Shown: positions 33,318 through 43,305, counted from the first letter of the stretch. The stretch: 64,000 bases of DNA from JAWKWA01 sp041397765 (GCA_041397765.1 JAWKWA010000002.1:124001-188000), one strand, 5' to 3'. Numbers and translations are program-made. Notes: a model not told the origin generated them from the sequence alone.

Positions 33318-35748
33318 TCAGCCGCGGATCTCGCCGCCGGTCGCCTTCCTCACACCCTCGACGATGCGCCTGGAGACGGCCTCGATCTCCTCGTCGTTCA
33401 GCGTCTTCTCGCGCGGCTGCAGGGTCACCTCGATAGCGAGCGACTTCTTGTCGGCGCCGAGCGCGCCGCCCTCGTAGATGTCGAACACGGTGACCGCCGC
33501 GATCAGCTTGCGGTCGACGCCCTCGGCGGCGCGCACGACGTCGCCGGCCGCGACCGAGCGGTCGAGGAGGAAGGCGAAGTCGCGCCGGACCGGCTGCAGG
33601 TCGACGGCGTCGAGCAGCGGCTTGGCCCGGGTCGGCTTGCGCTTTGCCGGCGGCAGGGCGTCGAGGAAGACCTCGAAGGCGGCGAGCGGGCCTTCGACGC
33701 CGAGCGCCTTCAGCGTGGCGGGATGCAGCTCGCCGAAATGCGCGAGCACGGTTTTCGGGCCGAGGCGCACGACGCCGGAGCGGCCGGGATGGAACCAGGC
33801 CGGAGCATCGCGCGTGACCTGCATCTTGGAGGGATCGAGACCCATGGCGGCGATCAGGGCCACGGTATCGGCCTTGACGTCGAAGACATCGGCCGGGGTC
33901 GGCGGCGCCTGCCAGTGGCGACCGCCACCGGTCATGTGGGAAAGCCCGGCGCGGATGCCGGAGGCGAGCATGGTCTGGTCCTCGGGGCGGATGCCGCGAT
34001 AGGCCTGGCCGACCTCGAACAGGCCATGATCGCCATGGCCGCGATCGCGGTTGCGCTGGCAGGCAGCAGCGAGGGCGGGCAGGAGGCTCGGCCGCATGCT
34101 GGTCAGCTCGGACGAGATCGGGTTGGCGAGCTCGAGTGCGTCGGTGCCGCCGCCGAAGGTGGTGGCCTCGGCGCGGGTCACGAAGGACCAGGTGATCGCC
34201 TCGACGAGGCCGCGGCCGGCCAGCGTGCGGCGGGCGCGGCGCACCCGCTTCTGCCCCTCGGTCAATGTCGCCCGCGAGACGCCGGAGATCCGCGGCATGG
34301 GCGTCGCCGGAACCTTGTCGACGCCGACGATCCGGACGACCTCCTCGACGAGGTCGGCGGCGCCGTGGACATCGGGCCGCCAGGTCGGAACCGCTACCTT
34401 CAGCGTCTCGCCCTTGCCCTTGGCGGTGAAGCCGAGAGTGCCGAGGATGCGGCGCGTCTCGGCCTCGGATACCTCGATGCCGCCGAGCTCGGCGACGCGC
34501 CGCGGCCGGAAATCGACGAGACGCTTGGGATCGGGTGCCTTGCCGGCGATCAGGATGCGGCTCGGCGCGCCGCCGCAGATGTCGAGGATGAGCTTGGCCG
34601 CGAGCCTCAGGCCCTGCTCGATCGACTGGGGATCGATGCCGCGCTCGAAGCGATAGCGGGCGTCGGAGCGCACGCCCGTCAGCCGGCCGGTGGCGGCGGT
34701 GCGGATCGGATCGAAATAGGCGCTCTCGACGAGGACGTTCACGGTCCCCTCCGAGCAGCCGGTCGATTCGCCGCCGATAATGCCGCCGAAGCCGAGCGCG
34801 CCGCTGTCGTCGGCGATCACGGTCATGCCGTCGCCGGCCTCGTACTCCTTGTTGTCGAGGGCGAGAAAGCGCTCGCCGGGCTTGCCGAAGCGGGCGTGGA
34901 TGGTGCCCTTCAGGAGGTCGGCATCATAGACATGGAGCGGCCGGCAACGGTCGAAGGTGACATAGTTGGTGATGTCGACGAGAGCGTTGATGGGCCTGAG
35001 GCCGATCGCCCGCAAGCGACGCTGCATCCAGGCGGGGGAAGGACCGTTCTTCACGCCCCGCACATAGATGCCGCCGAAGGCCGGGCAGGCCTTCTCCTCG
35101 CCCTTGGGGAATTTCAGCGCGATCGCGACAGGGCAATCGTAGCTGCCCTCGCCGGTGAGCCCCGGGTCTTCCGGTTTCAGGGTGCCGAGCCCGGCGGCGG
35201 CGAGATCGCGGGCAAGACCGCGAATGCCGAGCGCGTCCGGCCGGTTCGGCGTCACCTTCACCTCGATGACCGGATCGTCGAGGCCCATGACGTCGACATA
35301 GCGCTCGCCGATCCGCGATTTCAGCTCGACCGGCAGGTCGATGATGCCGTCATGGTCGTTGGAGAGCTCGAGCTCGCGCTCCGAGCAGAGCATGCCGTTC
35401 GACTCGACGCCGCGGATGGTGGACTTGACGAGCTTCAGATCGGTGCCGGGAACGTAGGTGCCCTCGGCGGCGAAGACGCCGACCATGCCGGTGCGGGCAT
35501 TGGGGGCGCCGCAGACCACCTGCACGGTGCTGCGGCCGTTGTTGACCATGCAGACCCGCAGCTTGTCGGCATTCGGGCTTCTCGGCCTTCTCGACATAGG
35601 CGAGCACGAAGGCGCCAGGCCGCTCGGCCGGGTTCTCGATGCCCTCGACCTCGTGACCGATGCGCGAGAGCGTGTCGGCGAGGGTGTCGAGGCCGATGGC
35701 CGGATCGAGGTCGATGTGATCCTTCAGCCAGGAGAGCGTGAATTTCAT
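33318..35748 (-). pseudogene. pheT: Phenylalanyl-tRNA synthetase beta subunit, one frame break
   Basis: Essential enzyme that charges tRNA-Phe together with PheS. The start is ATG at 35746-35748 (MKFTLSWLKDHIDLDP). At about 35575 the frame changes: the first part ends VEKAEKP and the second resumes NADKLRVCMVNNG. The family has HPNADKL here, so a two-base loss (ac, giving a His codon) explains it. After the break the normal order follows: EMAP-like tRNA-binding fold, B3/B4 editing region, B5, and the C-terminal ferredoxin-like anticodon-binding domain, about 810 residues if repaired. pheS is not adjacent. Because the gene is essential, an assembly error or a second copy is likelier than loss. 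Confidence 0.9.
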
Positions 35749-36164
35749 GGCGGGTCTCGTGTCGTCGGTCGTCGCCGGGCGTGGCCACGCCAAGGCGCCG
35801 GGCAGGCCAGGACGTCCTGGCCAAAGCGCCCGAAGGGGATGCCGCAGCATCTGGTGAGGTATCGGCAAGCGTTTAGCGCCTTCGGGCGGGAACAGGAAGA
35901 CTCTTCTCCTCATCCGGGCCGGCCGGCGGGCGTGCCGGATGGCGGTGCGCAGACATTGCCTCGAGGGATGAAAACAAAATGATTTGAGGGATTTACCGGT
36001 TCTGAACGCTAAAACGATAGCGTCCCGCTCAAGTCGAAGCCGTGCCGGCGTTGCGGCCGGCGGCGCCGCCCTCGATGGGCGGCCATGTCATTCCCGGCCC
36101 CTCGCGTCCCGGCCCGTCGGCCGGAAGGCGGGGCGGGGACAAGCACTTCCTGGTGAGGCGTCAC
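35749..36164. promoter_or_regulatory. Divergent gap upstream of pheT and a CpaA-like gene
   Basis: 416 bases without a gene. It contains the perfect 18-base palindrome ggccaggacgtcctggcc at 35805-35822, 57 bases before the pheT ATG, and a second inverted repeat acgcta-aaacga-tagcgt at 36006-36023 in a more AT-rich part (35965-36020). The latter probably marks the promoter region of the rightward gene. I see no PheS and no leader peptide. Confidence 0.45.
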
Positions 36165-36605
36165 ATGCTTGAAACGGTCTGCGTATCGATCGCCATCGCG
36201 GCTCTCGTGGGGGCGGCATTGTGGAACTGGCTGCTCGGCGTCGTGCCGAACAAGCTGATCATCGGCTTCATGGCGGCCTTCGTTCCGTTCGGGCTCGTCA
36301 GCCAGATGGCGATGGGCGAGGTGATCTGGCATCTCGTCGCCTTCGCGCTGGCGCTGGTGCTCTTCATCGGCCTTTTCGCGGCCGGCATCGTCGGGGGCGG
36401 CGGCGCCAAGCTGGCGGCCGCGGTGACGCTCTGGCTGCCGTCGGGATGGGCCTTCACCTTCATCGGTCTCGCGATCGCGATGATCTTCATGATCCGCGCC
36501 TCGGAGTGGTTCCTGAGCCCGGAGGCGGCCAAGCCCCTCGCGCGCCACTATGCGACGGGCGTCGCCGCGCTCGGCTCGGTGATGATGGCGCTGACCATCC
36601 TCTGA
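36165..36605 (+). CDS. CpaA-like A24 prepilin peptidase homologue lacking both catalytic aspartates
   Basis: A 146-residue integral membrane protein with four or five helices, starting MLETVCVSIAIAALVGAAL. The layout follows CpaA/TadV-type prepilin peptidases: a conserved IPN-like element (GVVPNKLIIGF), then FAAGIVGGGGAKLAAAVTLWL, where the family has GGGDAKL, and a final ARHYATGVAALGS resembling PYGVAIAAGA. The first catalytic Asp is replaced (ALWNWLLGVVPN in place of S-D-L-x(5)-IPN) and the second is Gly. It probably cannot cleave prepilin. No pilus genes are near. The frame is open to 36042, but the ATG at 36165 fits the family. Confidence 0.75.
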   Translation: MLETVCVSIAIAALVGAALWNWLLGVVPNKLIIGFMAAFVPFGLVSQMAMGEVIWHLVAFALALVLFIGLFAAGIVGGGGAKLAAAVTLWLPSGWAFTFIGLAIAMIFMIRASEWFLSPEAAKPLARHYATGVAALGSVMMALTIL

Positions 36606-36624
36606 GGCCGGCGCAGACGGCAGG

Positions 36625-37986
36625 TCACCGGCAGGCCTCGATCAGCGTTTTCGCCAGACGGCGGTGCTGCTCGAGGTGGACCGGCAGGTCGATCGTGGTG
36701 AGCTTCCCTTCGCTCACCACGATCCGGCCGCCGATGCCGACATGGGCGGCGCGCTGGGGCCCGCACAGGACGAGGGCGGCGAGCGGATCCCATTCCGCAC
36801 CGGCCATGTCGATCGTCGCCGTGTCGTAGGCGGCGAAGTCGGCGGCAAAGCCGGGCGCCAGCCGACCGATCGCATCGTCGCGGCCGAGCACTTCGGCGCC
36901 GCCCCGGGTGGCGAGCCTCAGGGCCTCGCGCGCCGTCATGGCCGCCGCGCCGCCTGCCACACGCTGCAGCAGCATGGCCTGGCGGGCCTCGTTGAGGAGA
37001 TGGCCGGAGTCGGTCGAGGCCGAGCCGTCGACGCCAAGGCCGACCGGCACGCCGGCGTCGATCATGGCGCGGACGGGGGCGATGCCGCTGCCGAGCCGCA
37101 TGTTCGAGCAGGGACAGTGGGCGACGCCCGTGCGGCTCGCGGCAAAGCGGCCGATCTCGACGGGCCCGAGCTTCACGCAGTGGGCATGCCAGGTGTCGGC
37201 GCCGGTCCAGCCGAGGCTCTCGACATATTCGACCGGCGTCATGCCGAAGGTCTCGCGGCAATAGACCACGTCCTCGCCGTTCTCGGCCGTGTGGGTGTGC
37301 AGCCGGACGCCATAGGAGCGGGCGAGGGCAGCCGTCTCGCGCATCAGATCGGCGCTGACGGTGAAGGGCGTACAGGGCGCGAGGCCGACGCGGAGCATCG
37401 CCAGCCGTGTGGCATCGTGGAACGTCTCGATGACGCGCCGGCTGTCCTCCAGAATCCGATCCTCGGTCTCGACAAGGCTGTCGGGCGGCAGGCCGCCCTT
37501 GGAGGCGCCCTTGCTCATGGAGCCGCGCATGGCGTGGAAACGGATGCCGATCTCGAGGGCCGCCTCGATCTCGTCGTCGAGGCGGGCGCCGTTGGGGAAG
37601 AGATAGAGATGGTCGCTCGAGGTGGTGCAGCCCGACAGCATCATCTCGGCAAGACCGGTCAGCGCCGAGACGCGGAAATGCTCGGGTCCCATCCGCGCCC
37701 AGATCGGATAGAGCGCCTTCAGCCAGCCGAAGAGCAGGGCGTCCTGGCCGGCCGGCACGGCGCGGGTGAGGCTCTGGTAGAGGTGGTGATGGGTGTTGAC
37801 GAGACCGGGGACGACGACATGGCCCGAAAGGTCGAGCACGGTGTCGGCCGTCGCAGGCAGATCGGCCGTGGTTGCGACGGCGGTGATGACGCCATCGGCC
37901 GCATGAAACCCACCGCCGGCGATCTCGCGGCCGGCATCGTCCATCGTGGCGAGGACCGTTGCATTCCTGACCAGCAGAGTTGCCAT
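36625..37986 (-). CDS. 8-oxoguanine deaminase (amidohydrolase superfamily)
   Basis: A 453-residue cytoplasmic amidohydrolase of the 8-oxoguanine deaminase/hydroxyatrazine hydrolase group, which removes ammonia from 8-oxoguanine to give urate. Metal ligands are visible: NTHHHLYQSL (HxH), HTHTAENGEDVVY, WHAHCVKLG and the Asp in GVDGSASTDSGHLL. The ATG at 37984-37986 gives MATLLVRNATVLATMDD, the family start. The next minus-strand genes upstream, xdhB and xdhA, make urate from xanthine, which supports a purine substrate over a triazine. It ends 20 bases from the CpaA-like gene (convergent). Confidence 0.85.
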   Translation of the reverse strand: MATLLVRNATVLATMDDAGREIAGGGFHAADGVITAVATTADLPATADTVLDLSGHVVVPGLVNTHHHLYQSLTRAVPAGQDALLFGWLKALYPIWARMGPEHFRVSALTGLAEMMLSGCTTSSDHLYLFPNGARLDDEIEAALEIGIRFHAMRGSMSKGASKGGLPPDSLVETEDRILEDSRRVIETFHDATRLAMLRVGLAPCTPFTVSADLMRETAALARSYGVRLHTHTAENGEDVVYCRETFGMTPVEYVESLGWTGADTWHAHCVKLGPVEIGRFAASRTGVAHCPCSNMRLGSGIAPVRAMIDAGVPVGLGVDGSASTDSGHLLNEARQAMLLQRVAGGAAAMTAREALRLATRGGAEVLGRDDAIGRLAPGFAADFAAYDTATIDMAGAEWDPLAALVLCGPQRAAHVGIGGRIVVSEGKLTTIDLPVHLEQHRRLAKTLIEACR

Positions 37987-38087
37987 GAGCTGCCACCACC
38001 ACGTTGCTGCGCGCTTGCGGCCATGGGGCGAGCGGCTACAGTCGAGCGCCGGCACCGATCCGCATCGTCGACAATGGGAGCCTTCGC

Positions 38088-39068
38088 ATGCAGCATGTCA
38101 ATCTCGGCCGCTCTGGGCTCAAGGTCTCGCGGCTCTGCCTCGGCTGCATGAGCTACGGCTCGCCGGCCTGGCGGCCCTGGGTGCTCGACGAGGCGGCGAG
38201 CCGGCCGTTTTTCCGCCGTGCCATCGAGGCAGGCATCACCTTCTTCGATACGGCCGACATGTACTCGCTCGGGGTGAGCGAAAAGGTGACGGGCCGGGCG
38301 CTGCGCGACCTCGCGCGGCGTGACGACATCGTCGTCGCGACCAAGGTGCGCCATCGCATGTCGGACGCGCCCAACGACTGCGGGCTGTCGCGCAAGCACA
38401 TCATGGCGGGCATCGACGCCTCGCTGAAGCGCCTCGGCATGGATCATGTCGATCTCTATCAGATCCATCGCGCCGATGACGAGACGCCGATCGAGGAGAC
38501 GCTCGAGGCGCTCGACGACGTCGTCAGGGTCGGCAAGGCACGCTATGTCGGCGCCTCGACCATGCCGGCGTGGAAGATGATGAAGATGCTGGCGACGGCC
38601 GAACGCATGGGGCTGACGCGCTTCGTCTCGATGCAGAACCAGCTCAATCTCGCCTTCCGCGAGGAGGAACGCGAGATGATGCCCTTGTGCCGCGAGGAGG
38701 GCATCGGCCTCATCCCCTACAGCCCGCTGGCGCGCGGGTTGCTCGCGGGCGGGCGGCGCGCCGACAAGGCCGATCGCGGCGACACGACGCGCGCCAGGTC
38801 GGACGAGGTGGCGGAGTGGTTCTATTTCACCGACGAGGACTTCACCATCGTCGATCGCGTCGGGGAAGTCGCGCGCGAGCGCGGCGTCAAGCCGGCGCAG
38901 GTGGCGCTCGCATGGGTGCTGGCGCAAGAGGGGGTCGCCGCGCCGATCATCGGGGCGACACGGATCGAGCAGCTCGACGACGCGATCGGCGCCCTCGACA
39001 TCCGGCTGTCGGCCGAGGAGATCGAGCGGCTCGAGGCGCCCTACCGGCCGAAGCCGCCGTCACGATGA
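38088..39068 (+). CDS. Aldo/keto reductase
   Basis: A 326-residue (beta/alpha)8 oxidoreductase using NADPH. The catalytic tetrad is visible: Asp and Tyr in FFDTADMYSLGVSE, Lys in VVATKVRH and His in DLYQIHRADDE. The C-terminal cofactor loop PIIGATRIEQLDDAIGAL is standard. The ATG at 38088 (MQHVNLGRSGLKVSRLCLG) matches the family. It lies between 8-oxoguanine deaminase (divergent) and xdhB; its stop and the xdhB stop abut tail to tail at 39068/39069. A role in purine metabolism is not implied by the sequence. Confidence 0.93.
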   Translation: MQHVNLGRSGLKVSRLCLGCMSYGSPAWRPWVLDEAASRPFFRRAIEAGITFFDTADMYSLGVSEKVTGRALRDLARRDDIVVATKVRHRMSDAPNDCGLSRKHIMAGIDASLKRLGMDHVDLYQIHRADDETPIEETLEALDDVVRVGKARYVGASTMPAWKMMKMLATAERMGLTRFVSMQNQLNLAFREEEREMMPLCREEGIGLIPYSPLARGLLAGGRRADKADRGDTTRARSDEVAEWFYFTDEDFTIVDRVGEVARERGVKPAQVALAWVLAQEGVAAPIIGATRIEQLDDAIGALDIRLSAEEIERLEAPYRPKPPSR

Positions 39069-41435
39069 TCATGAGGGCGGGCTACCGGCCCGCACACGAT
39101 TGACGGCCGCGAGGATGCGCTCGGGCGTGGCGGGAGCGTCGAGGGCCGGATAGATGCGACCCTCGCCTGCCGCCGCCACCGCATCGGAAAGTGCCATCAG
39201 CGCCGAGATGCCGAGCATGAGCGGCGGCTCGCCGACCGCCTTGGAGCGCCAGATCGTGTCCTCGACATTTTCGCCGCGCTCGAAGAGCTGCACGTTCATG
39301 ACCGGCGCGCGATCGGAGCAGGCGGGGATCTTGTAGGTCGAGGGTGCGTGCGTGCGCAGCGCGCCCTTGTCGTCGAAGACCAGCTCCTCCATCGTCAACC
39401 AGCCGGCGCCCTGCACGAAGCCGCCCTCGATCTGGCCGAGGTCGATCGCGGGATTGAGCGACTTGCCGGCGTCGTGAAGAATGTCGACGCGCAATATGCG
39501 GTTCTCACCGGTCAGCGTATCGATGGCGACCTCGGTGACGGCGGCGCCGTAGGCGAAGTAGTAGAATGGCCGCCCGCGTCCCGCCGCGCGGTCCCAGGAG
39601 ATTTTCGGCGTCGCATAGTAGCCCGTCGCCGACAGCGAGACGCGGCCGCGATAGCACTCTCTCACCGCCTCGACGAAAGGCAGCTCCGCCTCGCCGATGC
39701 GCACGCGTCCGGGCAGGAACACCACCTCGTCGGGGTCGGCCTGGCGCTCCGAGGCGAGATGACGCGCCATGCGTATCTTGATCGCGCGGGCGGCGCGGCG
39801 TGCCGCCATGCCGTTCATGTCCGATCCCGAAGAAGCCGCCGTCGGCGAGGTGTTCGGTACCTTCGCGGTCGAGGTCGCGGTGATCTTCACGCGCTCGATG
39901 TCGATCTGGAACTCCTCGGCGACGACCTGGGCGACCTTGACATAGAGCCCCTGGCCCATCTCGGTGCCACCATGATTCAGCATGACGGAACCGTCGGTGT
40001 AGAGATGGACGAGGGCGCCGGCCTGGTTGAGATGCGTCAGCGTGAAGGAGATGCCGAATTTCACCGGCGTCAATGCCAGGCCGCGCTTCAGGATCGGGCT
40101 CGATGCGTTCCAATGCCGGATGGCGGCGCGACGGTCGGCGTAGTCGGCGCGCTTTTCCAGCTCGGCGGTCAACTCGCCGATCACGCAATCCTCGACTGTC
40201 ATGTGATAGGGCGTCAGAAGGCGCTCGCCCTTCTGCAATTGCGATTTCTCGGCGTAATAGTTGGCACGCCGGATCTCGAGCGGGTCGCGGCCGAGATGAT
40301 GGGCGATGTGGTCCATCACGCGTTCGATGCCGACCATGCCTTGCGGACCGCCGAAGCCGCGGAAGGCGGTATTGGAGGCCGTGTGCGTCTTGCAGCGGCG
40401 CGAGACGATGCGCGCCGTGTCGAGATAGTAGGCGTTGTCGGCATGGAACATGGCGCGGTCGGCGATCGCCATGGACAGATCGAACGACATGCCGCAGCGC
40501 GCCGCCTGCTCGAAGACGATGCCGGCGATGCGGCCTTCGGCATCGAAGCCACAGCGATAGGCGATGAGGAAGTCGTGGCGTTTGCCGGTGATGCGAAAAT
40601 CGTCGTCGCGATCGTAGCGGACCTTGACGGGCCGGCGGGTGATGCGGGCGGCGAGAGCCGCGAGGGCGGCCGGCAGATTGCCTTGCGTCTCCTTGCCGCC
40701 GAAGCCGCCGCCCATGCGCCGGCATTCGACGGTGACGGCATGATCGGCGAGGCCGAGCACACGGGCGACGACATGCTGGATCTCGGTCGGGTGCTGCGTC
40801 GAGGAATGCACCGTGACGTCGTCGTCCTCACCGGGCACGGCGAGTGCGGCCTGGCCTTCGAGATAGAAATGCTCCTGGCCACCGATGCGGATCTCGCCCT
40901 CGATGCGGTGCGGGGATGCAGCGATGGCGGCATCGGGATCGCCGCGCGACATGGTGTAGGGCGGATCGGTGCCATCGAGGAAGGATTGCGCCGAAAGGGC
41001 GTCGTCGATGGTGAGGATGGCCGGGAGTTCCTGGTAGGCGATGCGGCCGAGCCGGGCGGCGACGCGGGCCTCGCGGAAGGAGCGGGCGACGACGGCGAAG
41101 ATGGGCTGGCCATGATAGCAGACCTCGCCGGTTGCAAGCATCGGGTCGTCGCCGGCGAAGGGCGAGACGTCGTTGGCGCCGGGTATGTCGGCCGCCGTCA
41201 GGACGGCGACGACGCCCGGCGCCGAGCGCACGGGCTCGAGGTCGATGTCGGTGACACGGGCATGCGCATGCTCGCTCAATCCGAGCGCGACGTGGAGGGT
41301 GCCGGGCGGCTCGGGAATGTCGTCGACATAGACGGCGGTGCCGGTCGCGTGCTTGCGCGACGAATCGTGGGGTACGGCCTCGCGCACGCCGCCGCGGATG
41401 ACCTGAGGATCGCTGCCTGGATCGCAGTCCGACAT
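39069..41435 (-). CDS. xdhB: Xanthine dehydrogenase, molybdopterin-binding subunit
   Basis: The large subunit of bacterial xanthine dehydrogenase, 788 residues, oxidising hypoxanthine and xanthine to urate. MGGGFGGKETQGNLP and NTAFRGFGGPQGMVG bind the molybdenum cofactor, and the catalytic glutamate lies in SKAVGEPPLMLGISA near the C-terminus. The start, ATG at 41433-41435 (MSDCDPGSDPQVIRGGV), follows a ggagaaa site. The gene is 10 bases downstream of xdhA, so the two form one transcript. XdhC, the cofactor-insertion chaperone, is not in the window. Confidence 0.95.
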   Translation of the reverse strand: MSDCDPGSDPQVIRGGVREAVPHDSSRKHATGTAVYVDDIPEPPGTLHVALGLSEHAHARVTDIDLEPVRSAPGVVAVLTAADIPGANDVSPFAGDDPMLATGEVCYHGQPIFAVVARSFREARVAARLGRIAYQELPAILTIDDALSAQSFLDGTDPPYTMSRGDPDAAIAASPHRIEGEIRIGGQEHFYLEGQAALAVPGEDDDVTVHSSTQHPTEIQHVVARVLGLADHAVTVECRRMGGGFGGKETQGNLPAALAALAARITRRPVKVRYDRDDDFRITGKRHDFLIAYRCGFDAEGRIAGIVFEQAARCGMSFDLSMAIADRAMFHADNAYYLDTARIVSRRCKTHTASNTAFRGFGGPQGMVGIERVMDHIAHHLGRDPLEIRRANYYAEKSQLQKGERLLTPYHMTVEDCVIGELTAELEKRADYADRRAAIRHWNASSPILKRGLALTPVKFGISFTLTHLNQAGALVHLYTDGSVMLNHGGTEMGQGLYVKVAQVVAEEFQIDIERVKITATSTAKVPNTSPTAASSGSDMNGMAARRAARAIKIRMARHLASERQADPDEVVFLPGRVRIGEAELPFVEAVRECYRGRVSLSATGYYATPKISWDRAAGRGRPFYYFAYGAAVTEVAIDTLTGENRILRVDILHDAGKSLNPAIDLGQIEGGFVQGAGWLTMEELVFDDKGALRTHAPSTYKIPACSDRAPVMNVQLFERGENVEDTIWRSKAVGEPPLMLGISALMALSDAVAAAGEGRIYPALDAPATPERILAAVNRVRAGSPPS

Positions 41436-41445
41436 CGTTTCTCCT

Positions 41446-42951
41446 TCAGATCGTGGCGTCGGGACCGACGAGGCGCGTTGCGCCCGGCCCGTGCCGGCTC
41501 TCGTGGAAGACACGCCAGATGAGATTGCGGGCGACCTCGAGACGGTAGCCGGCCGAGGCGCGCATGTCGGTGATGGGCGTGAAATCCGCGACATAGGCGT
41601 CACAGGCGCGCGCGACGGTCGCCTCCGTCCACGGCTCACCGGCGAGCGCGGCTTCGACATGGGAAGCGCGTCTCGGCGTCGCCGCCATGCCGCCATAGGC
41701 GATGCGGACCCCGGTGACGGTGCCATCGTCGCCGAGCGCGATGTTGAAGCCGCCGCAGACGGCGGAGATGTCCTGGTCGAAGCGTTTCGATACCTTGTGG
41801 AAGCCGAGCAGCCGGCCAGGACCGGGCAGGTCGAGCTCGACGGCGCGGACATATTCGCCCGGCCGACGGTCCTGTCGGCCGTAGGCCAGGAAATAGTCCT
41901 CGAGCGGGATGCGGCGCTCGGTGCCGCCGGCGCGCAGGACGAGGGTTGCGCCGAGGGCAATGAGGGCGGGCGGCATGTCGCCGATCGGCGAGCCGTTGGC
42001 GATGTTGCCGCCGATGGTGCCGGCGTTCCTGACCTGCCGGGAGCCGATGCGGCGGACGAGCTCGGCGAGTGCCGGGATCTGGGCGGCGAAGACCGGCTCG
42101 GCCTGCGAATAGGTCACCATGGCGCCGATGACGAGCCGGCCCGCCGCAACGTCGATCGCTCGCAGCTCTGGAACGCGATCCAGATGGATCTGGGGTCCGA
42201 GCGGTCGCAGCGCCTTCGTCACGTGAAGGCCGATATCGGTCGCGCCGGCGACGATGGTGGCCGCGGGGCGGCTGGCGAGGAGACGATCGAGCTCGTCGAG
42301 CGAGGACGGCAGGTGCGCCATCGGCTGCTGCCCGGACAGCAAAGCGGGCTGCTCGCCGGTCGCCCCCGTCGCGACCGCGAGCGATGCGAGGCCTTCGCGC
42401 TCCCTTTGCAGGCGTTCGCTCTCCCAGTCGGGGCGGGCGATCTCGCCCATGCGGCGCGCGGCCTCGATGATCGGGCCGTAGCCGGTGCAGCGGCACAGAT
42501 TGCCGGCAAGCTCGTCGCCGATCTCGCGGCGGTCGAGCAGGCGGCGGTCGCTCATGGCGGCGGCGGCGAGCGACATGACGAAGCCCGGCGTGCAGAAGCC
42601 GCACTGGCTCGCCTGGCGGTCGATCATCGCCGCCGCGGCGGGGTGAAGGCTGCCGCCGGGGCCGGCGAGGCCTTCGACCGTCCAGACCGAGCGGCCCGAG
42701 AGCATCGGCATCAGCGCGATGCAGGCATTGATGGCGCGGTGCTGCACGCGGCCGTCCGCCAGCGTGCCGACGACCACGGTGCAGGCGCCGCAATCGCCCT
42801 CGGCACAACCTTCCTTGGTGCCCTTGAGGCCGCGCCCGGTGCGCAGCCAGTCGAGCAGCGTCATGTCGGCGGCGCCGGCATAGTGCAGCGGCTCGCCGTT
42901 CAAGAGGAGGGAGACGCTGGCATCCGCGCGCCCGGTGGAAGGCTCGGCCAT
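41446..42951 (-). CDS. xdhA: Xanthine dehydrogenase, small subunit ([2Fe-2S] and FAD domains)
   Basis: The 501-residue electron-transfer subunit. The plant-type cluster is KEGCAEGDCGACTVVVG (about residues 43-60) with a fourth cysteine downstream. The second cluster uses CGFCTPGFVMS and NLCRCTGYGPI (about 115-160). The FAD domain has NAGTIGGNIANGSPIGD (about 310-330). It starts MAEPSTGRADASVSLLLNG, 3 bases after the HIU hydrolase stop, so xdhA, xdhB and hiuH are co-transcribed. All cluster cysteines look present. Confidence 0.95.
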   Translation of the reverse strand: MAEPSTGRADASVSLLLNGEPLHYAGAADMTLLDWLRTGRGLKGTKEGCAEGDCGACTVVVGTLADGRVQHRAINACIALMPMLSGRSVWTVEGLAGPGGSLHPAAAAMIDRQASQCGFCTPGFVMSLAAAAMSDRRLLDRREIGDELAGNLCRCTGYGPIIEAARRMGEIARPDWESERLQREREGLASLAVATGATGEQPALLSGQQPMAHLPSSLDELDRLLASRPAATIVAGATDIGLHVTKALRPLGPQIHLDRVPELRAIDVAAGRLVIGAMVTYSQAEPVFAAQIPALAELVRRIGSRQVRNAGTIGGNIANGSPIGDMPPALIALGATLVLRAGGTERRIPLEDYFLAYGRQDRRPGEYVRAVELDLPGPGRLLGFHKVSKRFDQDISAVCGGFNIALGDDGTVTGVRIAYGGMAATPRRASHVEAALAGEPWTEATVARACDAYVADFTPITDMRASAGYRLEVARNLIWRVFHESRHGPGATRLVGPDATI

Positions 42952-42954
42952 CGC

Positions 42955-43305
42955 TCAGCTTCCCCGATAGGTCGCGTAGCCATAAGGCGAGACGAGCAGC
43001 GGCACGTGATAGTGCTGGTCGGCGGCGGCGATGCCGAAGCGGATCACCACGTCGTCGAGGAAGCGCGGCTCGGCACCGACGACGCCAAGGCGGTCGAGAT
43101 AGGCGCCGACCGCGAAGACCAGCTCATAGCGGCCGGCCTTCATCGTCTCGCCCTCCATCAGCGGCCGGTCGCAGCGCCCGTCGGTGTTGGTGACCGCCTC
43201 GGCAACTGCAGCACGGCTCCCCTCGAGCCGGAAGAGGGCGACATGAACGCCGGCGGCAGGGCGGCCCGTGGCGGTGTCGAGCACATGTGTGGTCAATCGG
43301 CCCAT
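42955..43305 (-). CDS. uraH: 5-hydroxyisourate hydrolase (transthyretin-like)
   Basis: A 116-residue enzyme that hydrolyses 5-hydroxyisourate, the product of urate oxidation, to OHCU. MGRLTTHVLDTATGRPAAG holds the first catalytic histidine region, and the C-terminal signature YRGS is intact (GYATYRGS). The ATG at 43303-43305 is preferred over one 8 codons upstream because the family starts at GRLTTHVLD. It is the first gene of the minus-strand unit with xdhA and xdhB. Urate oxidase, needed to supply its substrate, is not seen. Confidence 0.94.
   Translation of the reverse strand: MGRLTTHVLDTATGRPAAGVHVALFRLEGSRAAVAEAVTNTDGRCDRPLMEGETMKAGRYELVFAVGAYLDRLGVVGAEPRFLDDVVIRFGIAAADQHYHVPLLVSPYGYATYRGS

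Noticed and set aside
35560..35600. Programmed frameshift in pheT
   Set aside because: No slippery heptamer is visible, pheT is not known to use frameshifting, and the same two-base loss fits breaks in priA.
39069..41960. 963-codon xdhB with an extended N-terminus
   Set aside because: The first 175 codons are antisense-free but overlap xdhA in another frame; XdhB similarity starts after the ATG at 41435.
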